This document shows positions 33,274-45,971 of a DNA stretch of 64,000 nucleotides, piece by piece (positions within the stretch are counted from its first letter, which is position 1; each line of letters starts with the position of its first letter). A program made the translations under genes and the position numbers. Origin of the DNA: Melastoma dodecandrum (Eukaryota; Streptophyta; Magnoliopsida; Myrtales; Melastomataceae). The stretch covers positions 3,038,001 to 3,102,000 of the forward strand of contig JARUPY010000189.1 of NCBI GenBank assembly GCA_029817715.1, given 5' to 3'. Below the pieces are notes generated by a model, which worked only from the letters and a program-made list of their open reading frames with translations, was not told the origin of the DNA and ran no database searches.

Positions 33274-35305
33274 AGTCCAGCCTTCTCAGTAGACGTTTCC
33301 TCAGAGCTAACCACACAACTTGATACCTTGGTCATATATCGTTGCACTATCCCCAGACTTTGTAGTCCAATTATCTTAGCGGAATCGACAGTCCCGAATA
33401 TGATGTTAGGAATATCATTGTTTGCGACACTGATCATATTCGAAGGTGCAATATAGGCTCCTAAATTGATCTTGTTGTCACGTACAAGCTCCATGACCTT
33501 CTCCTTAAAGACGAAACACTTCTCAATTAGATGGCCTAAGACACGATGGTACTTGCAGAAGTTGAGATTGTCAGCTAGATTCGCTTGTTGCGGTCTCTTT
33601 GATTGCAGAAGCTCGATCATTTTAGAAGACAATAGATAGTCAAATATTTTTGCAACATCTTCATCGGGGAAAGGATATTTCTTGTTTTGCCTTTCTTCAA
33701 GAGTTAGGTGTTGCCTCTCCATCCGAGGTGCTTCTGCAGGTGATTGTCCATTTGTCGGGACTTTTCCTTTGCAATTGGCACTTTTGCAGGAGCTGCATCT
33801 GTAGTCATTACCTGCTTCTTGGTATCCTTGAAAGCGGGCTTCCCCTAGTTCTGTTTCCTAGTCTTCCTGTCCCTCTAAGTGGCTCAGGAATTGGGATACT
33901 ATTTACGCTGGTCCCAACAAAGCTTAACTCCATGTCATGAGCCCTTGTAGAATATATCGAATCCTCCAGAGCATGCCTTGAATGCACATGTCGATAGATG
34001 TTTCCTCTGATAGACGATCCCTACAGTTCAAGCTTCGATTCCTCTATCACTGGATATAGTCGACGACGGGTTCTTCCTCCCATTGGCGAGTATTAGTTAG
34101 CTCGATCATGCTCACCACGCGCCGCGTGCTGTAGAAGGTTTAGAAACTTCCTTTCCAATTGTTCCCAACTATCAATGGTGCCTGGCTTGAGGTCAATGTA
34201 CCAATCAAAAGTGTTTCCCTTCAGAGAGCGAACAAACTACTTAACCATCCAATCCCCATCAGTGCCCGCATTATTGCTAGTTTCGTGGATTCCCCTTTCC
34301 GTCAAATTGTTGGAAGTATGGAGGCTGATATCTGACTGGCATCTTGAGGCCTTCGATTCTTCGGCTGTAAGGCTTATAGTATGCCGAAGATGATGATGAT
34401 TTGCCCTCAAACTCGCTCTTCACCGTCTCTTTTATTAATTCCACCATTGCTTTTGCTTGAATAGGATCTTCAACAATGGACGTGTGCTTTACCGAATCAT
34501 CAACATTCATGACCCCTTTTCCTTTGTCAACATGGGTGCGCGAACTTTCTTCCATAAACGTTTTGTCGGCATCCTTATTCTCCAGCTTTTTGACGATGTA
34601 GTCCATTTGCTGCTCTCTTTCTTTCATAAAAAGCATCATAGCATCCATAGTTTTTGTGAGAGCTGCAACCTGATCTTCAAGTGAAGGAGTATCCGCCATC
34701 ATCACTAGCATGACTTCAAAGCCTTTAGTTGAATCAGCTTTTGGGGAAGAATCCGACGGAGAGTCATTTGATGAGATATTTTCAAAACTTATCTGTGGCA
34801 CAAGAGATACTAGAACCTTGTCAAAAGGATTGTCACCAGTAGTTGGTTGAGACGACTTAGGGGAAATTGATCTAAGCATTTCTTCAATTTCCTCAGTCTA
34901 TTTACGAGTTTTGGCCACAGATTGGGCATATGTCCACTTTTGAGAACCCCCCTCTTTGAGAACATCCTTGTAAGATGGGGAAGCCTTAGGGGAGATAGAT
35001 TTGAGCATTTCTTCTATCTCTTCAGCTTGTTTGCGCTTCATGGCCACAGACTGGGCATAAGTCCATTTTGGAGAGTCCACGTCATTGAGAGTATTTTTTT
35101 CAACTGTATCTTTGTAAGATGGGGATGCCTTGGGGGAGACAGACTTGAGCAATTCCTCAATCTCCTTATATAATTCAACAATGGTCCTAGCCTTGACTAA
35201 CTTTTGAAACTCAGCAGATGAAGAACCTCCAGGTGAGAGTGAAGGAAAAGCAACAAGCCGATTGTACGCAACAACATTTTAAACGTTGTTCATCTTTGGC
35301 ACCAT
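33267..35305 (-). pseudogene. Tat element gag, with N-terminal repeats and zinc-knuckle-like motif
   Basis: The N-terminal part holds three copies of a 'EIEEMLKSISPKASPSYKD' repeat of 43-48 residues (about 34850-35165). A coiled-coil-like segment follows (34600-34700), then the gag core in several frames (33740-34270). The Tat-type zinc motif 'CKYHRVLGHLIEKC' lies at about 33500-33560. Stops at about 34900 and 35280 and frame changes near 33730 and 34280 break it. Confidence 0.85.
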
Positions 35306-35344
35306 GTGAATTCCTCAAACTAAAGAGATGAGAGGTAGAGATGG

Positions 35345-35366
35345 TCCCACTGGGCGTGCCAGAAAT
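35345..35366 (-). promoter_or_regulatory. Primer binding site of the Tat element
   Basis: On the minus strand TTCTGGCACGCCCAGTGGG lies a few bases after the LTR end. This primer-site sequence is common in plant Tat-branch elements. Confidence 0.65.
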
Positions 35367-35369
35367 TTA

Positions 35370-36699
35370 TGAACACTAAAATCTCGCGTGGAAATATCAG
35401 CGTACAAATTGTCGTATTAAAAATGTAGCGGGTTCTGTCTCTAGTCACGAGAAAAGCACGTGATTCCTCTTATTCGATCTTCGAAGAATAATGGTTATGG
35501 ATGGTGATCCTGAAGCTCTGGTAGAATTTCAGCAGAACTTCGGGATGAAATATTAACGAAGTCGTCGGGGCCTATGGGCGTGATTCGCCAGAGCTTCGAT
35601 ATCTTGGTGAAGTCGTCGGGGCCTTTGGGCGTAATCCGGCAGAGCTTCGATTTCTTAATGAAGTCATCGGGGCCTTTGGGAGTGATCCGGGAGACCTTCA
35701 AGGCGCGTTGCAGAAGAACACCGGGCAATGGATGTCGGCAGAGCTTCGGCGAGCAGGAGGCGGCGAGAGTCTTCGAGAGCTCTAAGAGTCTTCTCTCCAC
35801 CTATGTGTATAGTGTGTTGTGTTGTTTGATGTTTTCGACTGAGGGATATAGCCGTCGTCGAAGAATATAATATCCAAGAATATCACTTGGGAAGAATATT
35901 GTTGTGTGTAGAATATGACCATTGGGAAAATGTAACTCCAAGGATAATATATCACCGCGAGAATCTCGTAGTCCTACTGTGGGGCCTTCAGAGATAAACC
36001 CGCAAGATGGGGACATTCGGAGCTATACCCGCAGAAGGGCCTTCGGAGATAAACCCGCAATAAGGCCTTCGGAGATAAACCCGCCAGAGGGGCCTTCGGA
36101 GATAAACCCGCAAAAGGGGCCTTCGGAGATATACCCGCAAGAGGGGCCTTCGGAAATAAACCCGCTATGAGGGGCCTTCGGAGATAAACCCGCAAGAGGG
36201 GGGCATTCGGTGATAAACCCGCTAGAGGGGCCTTCGCCGCACCACCCGCGGAGGGGCATTCGCCGCACCACCCGCGGAGGAGCCTTCGCCGCGCCGCACC
36301 ACCCGCTGAGGGGCCTTCGCCTCACCACCGGCGGAGGGGTCTTCAAAAAAATAACTAGAATCTCTTTATAACCCAATAGGGCTTAAGAGAATAAGAGAGA
36401 AAAGAGAATTTTGTGTGTGAGAGGTGTGTTGTGAATGAATGGGGAGGCCTCTATTTATAGGGTTCCAAGGCTGGTTTAAATTAGGAAGCTGGTCATATCT
36501 TATTAGGCAACTTCTCGTGGACCGAGCTATGGGCCGGGCTTGAATTTGGGCTTAGTTTTGGCCTAAAATACTTTGTTTGGATGGGGTGGCATTATTTTCA
36601 TGGATATGATTTCATGGCCCGTTTATATAGTTCATACAAATTGGATATTAGGCTTGATAGGTAGCCCATATTATAATGACAAATTTTTCGATGTCTACA
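35370..36699 (-). repeat. Right (5') LTR of the Tat element
   Basis: Partner of 26463-27723. It has three copies of the 51-bp repeat (about 35557-35702) against two on the left, which accounts for most of the 70-bp length difference. The 27-bp array (about 35975-36230) and the TATA-like CTATAAATAG (36451-36460, minus strand) are conserved. Confidence 0.93.
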
Positions 36700-37140
36700 A
36701 TCGTCATCTATAGCTAAATTCCCCTTGTTATATTCCATCACAGGCGACAAATCCCCTAACAATAGTAAATATATATGGTGCATGAAGTTCTGGGATTTAT
36801 CTTGAAAAGTCACCCGCCCAATCAACTAAAGAATGTAAGCACAAACGAAGCACTAAACCGATCATCCAAAGGATCTAATGAAGTTGTGGTAAAATGATTT
36901 TTCAACTAAGACTAGTTCAATCGACTCTCTTTCATTGCCAGAGATGGTGGCGTGACTTGACTCCAAGTAGTCGTTCATCACTCTTCCCATCATCGACTCC
37001 CGACATCCATCAACAAGTAAACCACATAAAACAATGATATCCTGCAAGGTCATGGTGACTTCCCTTTCAATCATGTGAAACATGCTTATCTTTAGACGCC
37101 AAATGTCAACCAATGTAGTAATGATATATCAATCAATCTG
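36700..37140 (-). pseudogene. Plant mobile domain (MAIN-like) fragment
   Basis: 'WRLKISMFHMIEREVTMTLQDIIVL' (about 37030-37105) and, after frame changes, 'FQDKSQNFMHHIYLLLLGDL' (about 36745-36805) correspond to consecutive blocks of the plant mobile domain, a transposon-derived domain found in MAIN-like proteins. The Tat element is inserted at its left edge. Frames are broken and nothing upstream is recognisable. Confidence 0.65.
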
Positions 37141-40100
37141 CATAAGTGGAAGCAAATGCACTTCGAGAGCGCCTAATGCTTCAAATAAGAACAAGTTAAG
37201 ATATTGTTTGTATGGTTTTGATGATGACAAAAATCAAAGAAGGTAATGTTTATGTATTTTGTCATGTGCTGAAAACATGTGATCACTTAATCAACAATTT
37301 TTATGTTTCTTAATCCATCTAAATTAAGGAGGAGAATTTTATGCTTAGAATGAGGATAAAATAACATTAGTTAACATCGACCAAATGAGTTACTTTAATT
37401 GCTACGACAGGAATATACATTTTCGTCTTAAATAGTTATATCGAGGTTGGAACTTAATGAATTTAATTTAGTCACAATTCCCATTTGATTTAATTTGTTG
37501 ATTAATCCAATAAAGAATCGAGGAAAGTCATAGTGCTAGGTGTTCTTTTTGTTGATTGATTTCAGATTCTATTTGTTAGCTTCGACTTTGTTATTTTCTC
37601 ATATTCTAGCTTTAATTGATCTAACTGTGTTTGGTTGTTCATTGTTGATCAATATAATATTATTGAGATAATTCTTCGTGGGAAGAATCTTTACTCATTA
37701 CTCTGTTACTTTTTCGGCATATTCACTTGGGAGGTTTATGCCATCATCACATGCACAATAAGTCACTTATTTACACACATCTCTTACATATTGTAACCAA
37801 ATGTTAAATAAATTGAGAATAATTCACAGAAGGCGGAAAAATTATATTACAAATTAAGTTACATTCTCGAAGTTAGCTCTCGACTTAATGAATAAGTTTA
37901 AGGCATCGGAACTTTCATCCTCCAAAAACGATTAGGTCGTGTTAATCTTCAGAGTCCTCCTAAACAACTCATATGGAAGTAAATCTAGATCTTTTGAATG
38001 CTCATTGATAAAGTTGGTTTCTAGATCATCAATATGTTTATCGAATTCACATATAGATTATCTTTGTCAAATCTATTGTAGTGGGTCAAATAGTAATATT
38101 ATTGCGGGAACAAGTTGAAAAGGATTATCAACGCAACCACCATTACAACCTCTACACCAAAATCGACCTACAAAATTATAAATAAGAACCATTTGCATCA
38201 TGTTCTAGGAACACTAAGTTGAAGGAATATTTTGTTATCTATGTGAAAAGGCTGGATGACGACACTTTTTTCTAAACCACACATTTTCATTCAATTCGTG
38301 TTCACTGACAAATCATAAACATGAACGATATCTAGAAATATCATTCCATTCACAAAAAAGAAAAGAAATGAAAGAAGGAGAAGATGAGATATTATTCGAT
38401 TTGAAAGGGAAGGAAGCTTATTTATGTGAGCTGATGTATGTCGTTGTTGAGAACACCTTACGTGTATCTCATACTTTACATGGGACAAATGAACAGGAGC
38501 CTAACAGACCTCACAAGATTTTGAAAATTTTGAAAAATAAAAATCCAATGATCCCTGTATTTTTTGATAGGTTTTGAAAAGAATGAAAATTTTCTCGGTC
38601 AAAGAATGTAACATATTGAATCTAATGTCTTTTAGACTATGAGCTAGATATATACAAATAAGATATAACTCATAGAGATACTTGTAAACTATACTTTTAT
38701 GGAGTTTTATTCCTTTATACAACTAATTTAGAAGAAATTTTGCCAAAATTCAAAAAACAATTTAAAAATTCCTCTATTACCGCTCCTAAGTCGCTACTTG
38801 AAAAAGTAAATTTGTCCATGAAGGAAGTCACTACTTCAACTAGTGGCTTTATTCGCACAAAATTGAAATCACTACTTTAAATGACGACTTAGGGCCATTA
38901 AATCGCAATTTGAAGAGCAATTTCATCAATGTCGCGAGTTGAAATAGCGACTTCCTTCATGAAAGAATGTTGCCCCTTCAAGTAGCGATTTTGGATTCAT
39001 AATAGAGGAATTTTGAATCTATTTGTCGTATTTGGTAAAATGTTGTCTAAACCAACGGTAGAAAGGAACATTCTCTACTTTTATGAACCCAAATCTTACC
39101 AATGACCACTTTATATTTTTTCATTATTTAGTATTCAACGTCTTTTTATGCTAATAGAGCATGCTCTCGTCCAGTATTCATGGATGCTCGAGTAGGTGAT
39201 TTTCTTCAACAATACCATGCATTGAGATATACCACTGAAAGTTGATATGAAAATTATTTAGAGATATTATTTACAATCTTATCATATTCAAATGACTCAT
39301 TGATCTGATGCTTCTCCATCAGCAATCACACTCATATCAGGCACATGCAGTGCCTCACGCAAAGATCTCTTGCTAAATGTGAGTTTTATAAGCGTCTACC
39401 GCTCGCACAATCAAATCGAAAAAAAGACATTTGTGCTTGATTATGCTTTGTCTCCTGCTTATAGTTTTTTTTTTCTTATAAGTGTCTACTGCTTATAGTA
39501 ATTCCACGAATATAGTAGTTTCTCGATCAATAGGCAAAAAAATAAAAAAAAATACTTCGGACGAAGTTTCATTCTCGACATGGAGATTCCCTTGACACCT
39601 GTGATTTTCATTGATATCTTTAGTAATATAGTAAAGAATCAAGGATTTCCGAATCTCATGAGATTCCTCATAAGTATCATAGTCATTGGAAAGTTCATTA
39701 TATAATGTGGTAATTCCATATGACACTATACTTTATTACCGTGAGTCCATCTCATAGTTGTCTAGAATCATCATTATTAGCTCTAACCAGACAATGTGAA
39801 TGCCAAACCATGAATGTTGAGAATAAAGGATAATCGTTCATGTCATCTCTTAAATTATTATCATTAGAAACCTCAATGGAGATGTTTAGAAAATGCATCC
39901 CATAATGGATAATAAGAATGAGAGAAGCATGAAGCTTGATGCATGAAGTTCCCATTTTATTGTCTTTAGTGTATCATCTGATAGTGGCACTTCATTTATC
40001 TTGCAAGTAGAATTATCCTTGTTCATATCCATATTTTTTAAGAGTTTTGTATAAATAGGGGATGATCCTACAAGACAAAAGAATATATTGCTTATCAACC

Positions 40101-41760
40101 TCACACTCGATGTTGGCTCTCGGCGTGTCACTAACATAACTTCTTAGGTCTTCGAAAAATGCTTATGCCAAGTTAATCTTCAAACTCCTGTTGAATAGAT
40201 CATTTGGAATGGTCATTGAAAGAATTAGTCCTCGAATCTTCTGAATGTTCACATAATTAATTTTTAAATGGTCTAAGTTGATGTATTATGAATAGAAGAA
40301 TAGTATCATTTTCATTGTGGTTTAAAGATCCACTGCAAGCATGAATGTGAATAAGAAGCAGAATCTCATTCTCAAATGGAATAAACGAGAGGAAGAAAAT
40401 GAGATATTAACTATTTTGAAAGAATAGATGAAGTTCATTTATGTAGAAGAAACCTTTGAATATTTTTTCCACTAGATACATGTAGGATGTTTAGTGTTTT
40501 TCCCATTTTAAGGAAAAAAACAAAGAAAAGTAAAATGCTTGTGAACTAATTATCAACTAGGGTGGTATTTGATGAGTATAATAAAATCCATGGAATAAAT
40601 TTCATCGTCGGGATATGATGTTGATGAGTAAATAATGTTGTGGATCAACTTTTACCATGTGGAGTTAATGCCAAATGAGTACACTTGTAAAACACGCAAA
40701 GTAACTTCTTAACACCGAAATTGATGATGATGAGATATAGTAAAGTAGCGACATCATTATCAATTATCCATATATTTTGTTGATTATTTCGAATATGTTA
40801 TATGGTTCAAAATACTGCTTAATGCCTCTTATTATCCAACAGAGTTGATTAATCCAGAGGTTGCTTCAGTTTTTATGAACCTTTTCGGCCCTCTTTCCTT
40901 TTCCACAAAGTCAATCATTTTATTTATGGTTTCACCTACATCTTGAGACGTGTACTTTCTTCCTTTGGTATTTTCTTTTCACCCTTAAATAATAATTGAT
41001 TTAAAGAATCATTTATATATCTACTAATTTCAAAGGTATTGCTATAAACTCTAGTACAAACTATATTCTTGAAAGAGTTTATTCTGATGAATGTTTTTTT
41101 TTCTTTCCTCAAAATTTTAGGATTTTCACTGTAATTTTTTTAAATATTTAAGGAATCAATTCTAGGACTTCAAGAACATACAAAATCTTTTAAGATGAAT
41201 TTTAAACAACCTTTAAAGATAAAGTATTTTATTGAAGCAGATCGAAAAACATTGTCAAAAAATTACGGCATATTTGTTAATTAGGCGTCAAGCGATGGAA
41301 TTACTTTATTGCCCGTGGTGATTTTGATGAATTATATTTTTGAGCTTCCGAGTAATTATCGAGTCATTTAAGTTGGATTAGACACTTCCGAGCGTTCCAT
41401 TCCTCTCGACAAATATAGTGAAGTTTTATGTCAATGTGATTTTCCTTACATGGGGAACATTCCCTACTTCTTCGGCGGGAATTAAAGAGTGAACTAAAAT
41501 AATATTTTCCTTTAAAAAAAATAATTAAACGTATGGAACTTGCTCGTCGGCAAATTCAAACGAGGAAGACAAACATCTAACATGCATGTCTATTATCTAA
41601 GAGGGGGCTTTTCTAGCATACGTAGACCAAAGATTTCATTAAGAGCGACAACGCGGCTATCGCGGCAAGACTCAAATGGACTTGCATAGTCATAACCATT
41701 AGGTTCCCAGCATTAAAAGGTCAGTCTGAGTAGGTCTAACCAACAAAAACCAGGCTAACA
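37141..41760. other. AT-rich intergenic region
   Basis: No coding gene recognised in 4.6 kb. Contains a foldback element (38719-39061) and ordinary AT-rich sequence. Short open frames (for example 39493-40137) have no recognisable family and an AT-driven composition. Confidence 0.5.
38719..39061. repeat. Imperfect foldback element (MITE-like)
   Basis: Two inverted arms (about 38719-38845 and 38934-39061) share TTCCTCTATTA, AAGTAGCGA/TCGCTACTTG and CATGAAGGAAGT blocks in inverted order. The loop is about 90 bp. The outer edges 'TTAGA..A.ATTTT.CC' also match. I cannot define a target duplication. Confidence 0.65.
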
Positions 41761-41904
41761 TCACAGGCAGATGCAATTCGGCATCGTGCACGCTCGAATT
41801 AATACTACTATTACAACTACCAACACGGAAAACTACACAGGCAGCAATGTGAGGCGTCCCTCAGCACAATCAGGGATGACCAGAAAGGCAGATTCTGTTG
41901 CCCT
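41761..41904 (-). other. Probable 3' untranslated region of the ACINUS-like gene
   Basis: Lies directly after the stop codon at 41905. No clear polyadenylation signal was identified by eye. Confidence 0.35.
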
Positions 41905-44309
41905 TTATTGCCTCATGGTTTTCCTGCGCGAGGCTAGCTTAGCTGCAACTTGTTCTTCTGAAAGTGGCAGGTAGTAAATGCATGGAGTTGCCTTAGTCTT
42001 CTTAAAGAGGATGCCCAAGGTGACGATTGTCGGGTCAGATTTCTCAGGATCCGGAGGTGGAGGAACAGCCAGTCCATCCCTTGCTTGGGTTGGGCGCGGG
42101 TGGAGAGGGGGGGGTGGAGGCAGCTGCTGCTGCTGCCTTGGAACCGGCTGATGTGGCTGAGATACTGCCTTGACAGCAGGAGTAATTGGCTTGGGTGCCG
42201 GTGCAGCTGGATCAAGGGCTGGTGCGGCAGTCAGCGAAGGACAGTCCACTCGGGCTTTCACTTCTTGTGAATCAACAAATTCTGCAACAAGTAGGCGCCC
42301 ACCATTTGGAGGCCATTGAAGGTTATACACAGCATTTCGCGTCTCTATGGCTTCTTCAACTGAGAAATACTGAAAGCAAACAAAAAATGCCAATGACTTA
42401 ATTACTGTTTGTGTCACAACAACTGTTAAACTTTAGCAGCAAGCTGACAGACAGAGAATGGAGGGGGATCCGTACGGTAACATAGCAATGAGTTTTAATA
42501 AGATCCATCCAGAAACTCGTGACCGTGCCGGTTTTCTCTAAGAGCTCTTGGACTGCTTTCAAAGTAAAAGGTCGCAGGAAGTGATCTATTCGGAGGGAGT
42601 TAGTCGGAGGCCTTTGCGATGGCGGAACTGCAATGAAGAATAACGTCAAATAATGGTCAATGGTAGATACTACGTCATGCCTACAGACAATGCGCTAAAA
42701 AGAGAGGGAACTCGCCAGTGCGCTCCTTTGGAGCATCGTCGTGAATGGGTGAGGCACACACTGAAACGTTTCGCTTCATGGCAGATGTTTGAGGTACATC
42801 CTTAGGAGTAGTCAGAGGAATGCTAATAACTTTTGGCTCAGCTCCTTTTAGGGCCTCAGATTTCCATTTGCACTGCCTCTTAGCAGGCCCATCACTTTCA
42901 TTGCCTGCTCAGTCCACGAAAGATGATTACCGAACTAGCAGATCAAATTCAAGAAAATGAAATATTTGCACGTAACTCACATCTCAGCTAAACAGATCAA
43001 TAAAGAAAAATGCAGAGCTCAAGTATTCTAGATTATATATACTATGACACCCAAAAGATGATTAAGAAGTCATTCGGCCCTGAAACAAGTAATCGGGCAC
43101 GGCTGTAGCAATTTTTTTATAGAAAGCATATCGAAAATTTTTCTGATCACAATACTCACCATCAATCTTTCTTTTTTCAGTAAATACTGATGTATTGTGC
43201 TTATCAACATCGATATCCTTCACATCGGCATCTCCCACAATGTCTACAAGGTTTTCATCTTTCACTGGAGCAGATTCTTCCTCCACACCTCCCTCTCCAA
43301 CTTCCCCGAAAACGTGCTTCGAATCCACATGCTTACTCTCCAGCACATCTTCCTCCATCAAATCATCGCCAGAACTTCGATCTAAATTTAACTTTTCTGA
43401 GTCAACCATATCTGCATTTTTATTGTTCTTCTTTATGTCTGCAGTTATTGCATTGTTTTCTTCTTTAACCTCAGCAGCTACATTGCCCTCACATGGCTCT
43501 GCAGCATCCAAAGGATGTGATTCACCACCAACCGGGTCAAGACAGATGGGCGATGTTTCCACTCCCAACTCTGGCTTGACAACGTCTAGCTCTAATTTGA
43601 TATTATCAGCAATAATATTATCCTTATTTTCATTAATTAAGACAGAATCAGCAGAAAGAGAATCAGATCTTACTCGAAACCCCAAATCAGGGTTGGCCTC
43701 AGATACCTGGTTGATTGGAGCAGAGGATTCAAGGATGACATCCTTGGGAACAGCCTCTACATCCTCCTTATCCAGCTGGACCTCTGAATAATCATTCCCT
43801 TGAGCCTCAACATTTTCTGCACTATGCTCACTTGGTACAGCCAAGGGTTTGAGGCTCAAAGATACAACTGAGGTAGTTCCCAGAGAATCTGCAACAGGGC
43901 TAAGCTTCAGCACTCCCTCAGCATGGCCACTCTTGGCTGCCTCTTCAAACTGTATGGCTGTACCCAGAGTTTCAAATTTGGAATTAATATCAACTAGTGC
44001 GTCGTTGGCCTTCTCAATGGTAGCGTTCACATTATTCAAGACTGCAGCACTTTCGGATGCAGTTGGTGCCTCTAATTCGCCCTTGTCACTAACTTCGTTC
44101 ATGTGATCCATAGCAGTTCCATTATCCACATGCTGCTCCTTCTCCTTCTCGGCAATTTCTCTCTCAATGCGGAGGGCTTCATCAAGACGCTTAACCAAGT
44201 CCTCCTTAAGACCCCTGGTAGTCAATTTACGTCTTTTCAGTTCGTCCTTCAAATCAACCACCCTCCACTGGTCAATAGGGCGGTTATTGAGAATCGGGTA
44301 CGTTGACAT
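41905..44309 (-). CDS. ACINUS: ACINUS-like SAP and RRM domain protein, four exons
   Basis: Homologue of the plant apoptotic chromatin condensation inducer (Arabidopsis SAP-domain protein family), a nuclear RNA-binding component of the ASAP complex with RNPS1 and SAP18. Exons on the minus strand: 43160-44309, 42716-42904, 42476-42627, 41905-42369, giving 651 residues in one frame. The N terminus has a SAP domain ('DLKDELKRRKLTTRGLKEDL', residues 19-38). A long acidic, low-complexity middle follows. The C-terminal half has an RRM-like fold ('IDHFLRPFTLKAVQELL' through 'GGRLLVAEFVD'), a proline-rich linker, and the RSB motif ('KKTKATPCIYYLPLSEEQVA') that binds RNPS1-SAP18. Intron 2 uses a GC donor (GCGAG at 42711-42715); the others are GT-AG. 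An in-frame ATG at 44387 exists, but family members start at the MSTYP-type N terminus. Confidence 0.93.
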
Positions 44310-45867
44310 TTTGCAAAGAATAATCTGGCTCTGCCAGAAACCCATCAAATTGACAAAGCAAGAAGGCCAAAAAGAGATAATAGTCATTAAAATATACGAG
44401 TGAAAGGAATACTTGCGTCAGAAAAATAAGCACAATCCAATGTTAATAGTGTCAAAAAAAACAGGAAACCTTATGATTGTGGAACGGAAAAGGATAAAAA
44501 ATTCTGACAAGCCATAGTCATTGATCATAAAAAAAGCCAAGTATCAGGAAACGAGACCTAGATGAAGGAATGAACGAAAAGAAGTGCAGTGTGAGGAATC
44601 ACATCGCAACCGAGATTTTGGCCGCAGAAACTCACAAAACTGAGACATATGAAAACCAACATATAAGTAATCCTACTCGCTGGACAAGTTTCAGAAAACA
44701 TCAACATGAACATAACACCAGAGCCTAGCGTCACAGTAACTATCCCTCCGGGCTTCCAAAAAGTGAAATACCACTAGGAACCCGCATCAATAACTCGACA
44801 GGCCACTTCAAACGTGGACTCAAACTGAGGCCACAACGTCCTCCCGATAACTTCCTTCGTCAGCCCTTCTATCCTCAATCAGCCAATGAGAAAAAAGGCA
44901 AAACGCAAACTTCCTTCGACAATAGATCGACGTGCATGATGAGAAAACTGATCACCCATGAACAGGCATTTGAAACCACTATCAATCCCGAATAAAATCA
45001 CCCCAACCCACACCAGAAGATCCAATTTTCCTCCCGAGCCGCAAGGCGAGTACCCTAGAAGACGAACAATTCAGGGGATTTTCGCCAAAATCAAGGTTTA
45101 ACCTCGTGACAGGGAAGGCAAATGCAGGTCGTATCTTCCGGGGAGATAGCGTAAGGTTCGGCACGAACGACTAACGCCGGAAGGTTTCGTCGGGTAATAC
45201 CACCGGTTCGCCGAGCCACAGACAGGCGCAGGCCAGGTTTGTACGGTGAGGGGGGGAATTGAATTTCCGGGGATGAAACGGGATGAAACGAGGTTGTCTG
45301 TTGGGAATTTTGACAGGAAGGGAATGTCCCTGACAGCAATTGGGCCTGTCTGTCTTTGGCGGGTTGGGCTATTTCCTTCTTTGCTAATAACGTGTTCGTC
45401 GGTGGGGACCTAAGAGTTCAAATATTAGTGGGCTCAAGCTCGGGCTCAACTGTGAGCTTGTAGGCTCGAGTTCGAGTTCTTGCTCGATGAAGTAGAGATA
45501 TTTGGGCTGAGCACGTTAAGCTCGATATTGAATGTTTGGTTAGGCTCTATTTGAGTTTGACTTGAACTCGTTTTAGGCTCGATACGAAAGTACAATGAAA
45601 GAAAATGCCCACTAGTTTTCCATGTAATTTTAATTTCCAAATATCAAAGACAGAGTTAGTGTTTCTCAACATAGAATCCTAAAAAATTCTATTAGACCAA
45701 CACAGTTTCTCAAACAAATGATGGTTACTCAGCTCCTTGAATAAAGACGTGCTCTTCTTTCCCAAGCGCAAAAGAAATTAATCCTTGAGACTGGATGCAC
45801 AAAAACCTCGAAGGCCATAACGTGATTTTTTTAAAAACTAATTAAGAAGTTTTTCTGACAATGAAAT
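44310..45867. other. Upstream region of the ACINUS-like gene and intergenic DNA
   Basis: Probably contains the 5' untranslated exon(s) and promoter of the ACINUS-like gene (leader likely within 44310-45200). GCTCGAG-rich low-complexity sequence lies at about 45425-45580. Open frames at 44982-45339 show no recognisable family. Confidence 0.4.
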
Positions 45868-45971
45868 TAGCCCCACCTCCCAACTACTACTCCTCAAGAC
45901 CTTATCTCCCGGAACTCAGTCGCACCTCCCGCATGATAGGCGAGCGCTCTTACCATTCGAGCTCGCATTGC
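45868..45971 (-). repeat. tRNA-derived SINE-like sequence
   Basis: On the minus strand the sequence resembles a tRNA-Asp: D-arm 'GAATGGTAAGAGC', anticodon arm 'GCTCGCCTATCATGCGGGAG' (the Asp GTC anticodon would be changed to ATC), then a poor T-arm. The T-loop is not intact and the acceptor stem does not close, so this is not a functional tRNA. It is followed by a GT-rich and A-rich tail as in plant SINEs. Confidence 0.5.

Larger units (their letters stand above)
26463..36699 (-). mobile_element. Tat-lineage Ty3/gypsy retrotransposon, full-length, inactivated
   Basis: The element has two LTRs (26463-27723 and 35370-36699), a primer site beside the right LTR and a polypurine tract beside the left, so it runs right to left. 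Order: gag, protease, reverse transcriptase, RNase H, an extra archaeal-type RNase H, integrase. The second RNase H is the hallmark of the Tat branch. Flanking bases are GTCGT on the left and ATCGT on the right, a possible 5-bp target duplication with one mismatch. The coding region is broken into at least six frames. Confidence 0.93.

Noticed and set aside
43190..44403. Plus-strand frames opposite the first ACINUS exon
   Set aside because: Composition-driven antisense frames; the minus strand carries the SAP domain and joins in frame to the RRM exons.
45868..45971. A functional tRNA-Asp gene
   Set aside because: The acceptor stem does not close, the T-loop lacks GGTTCGA and the anticodon position is altered.
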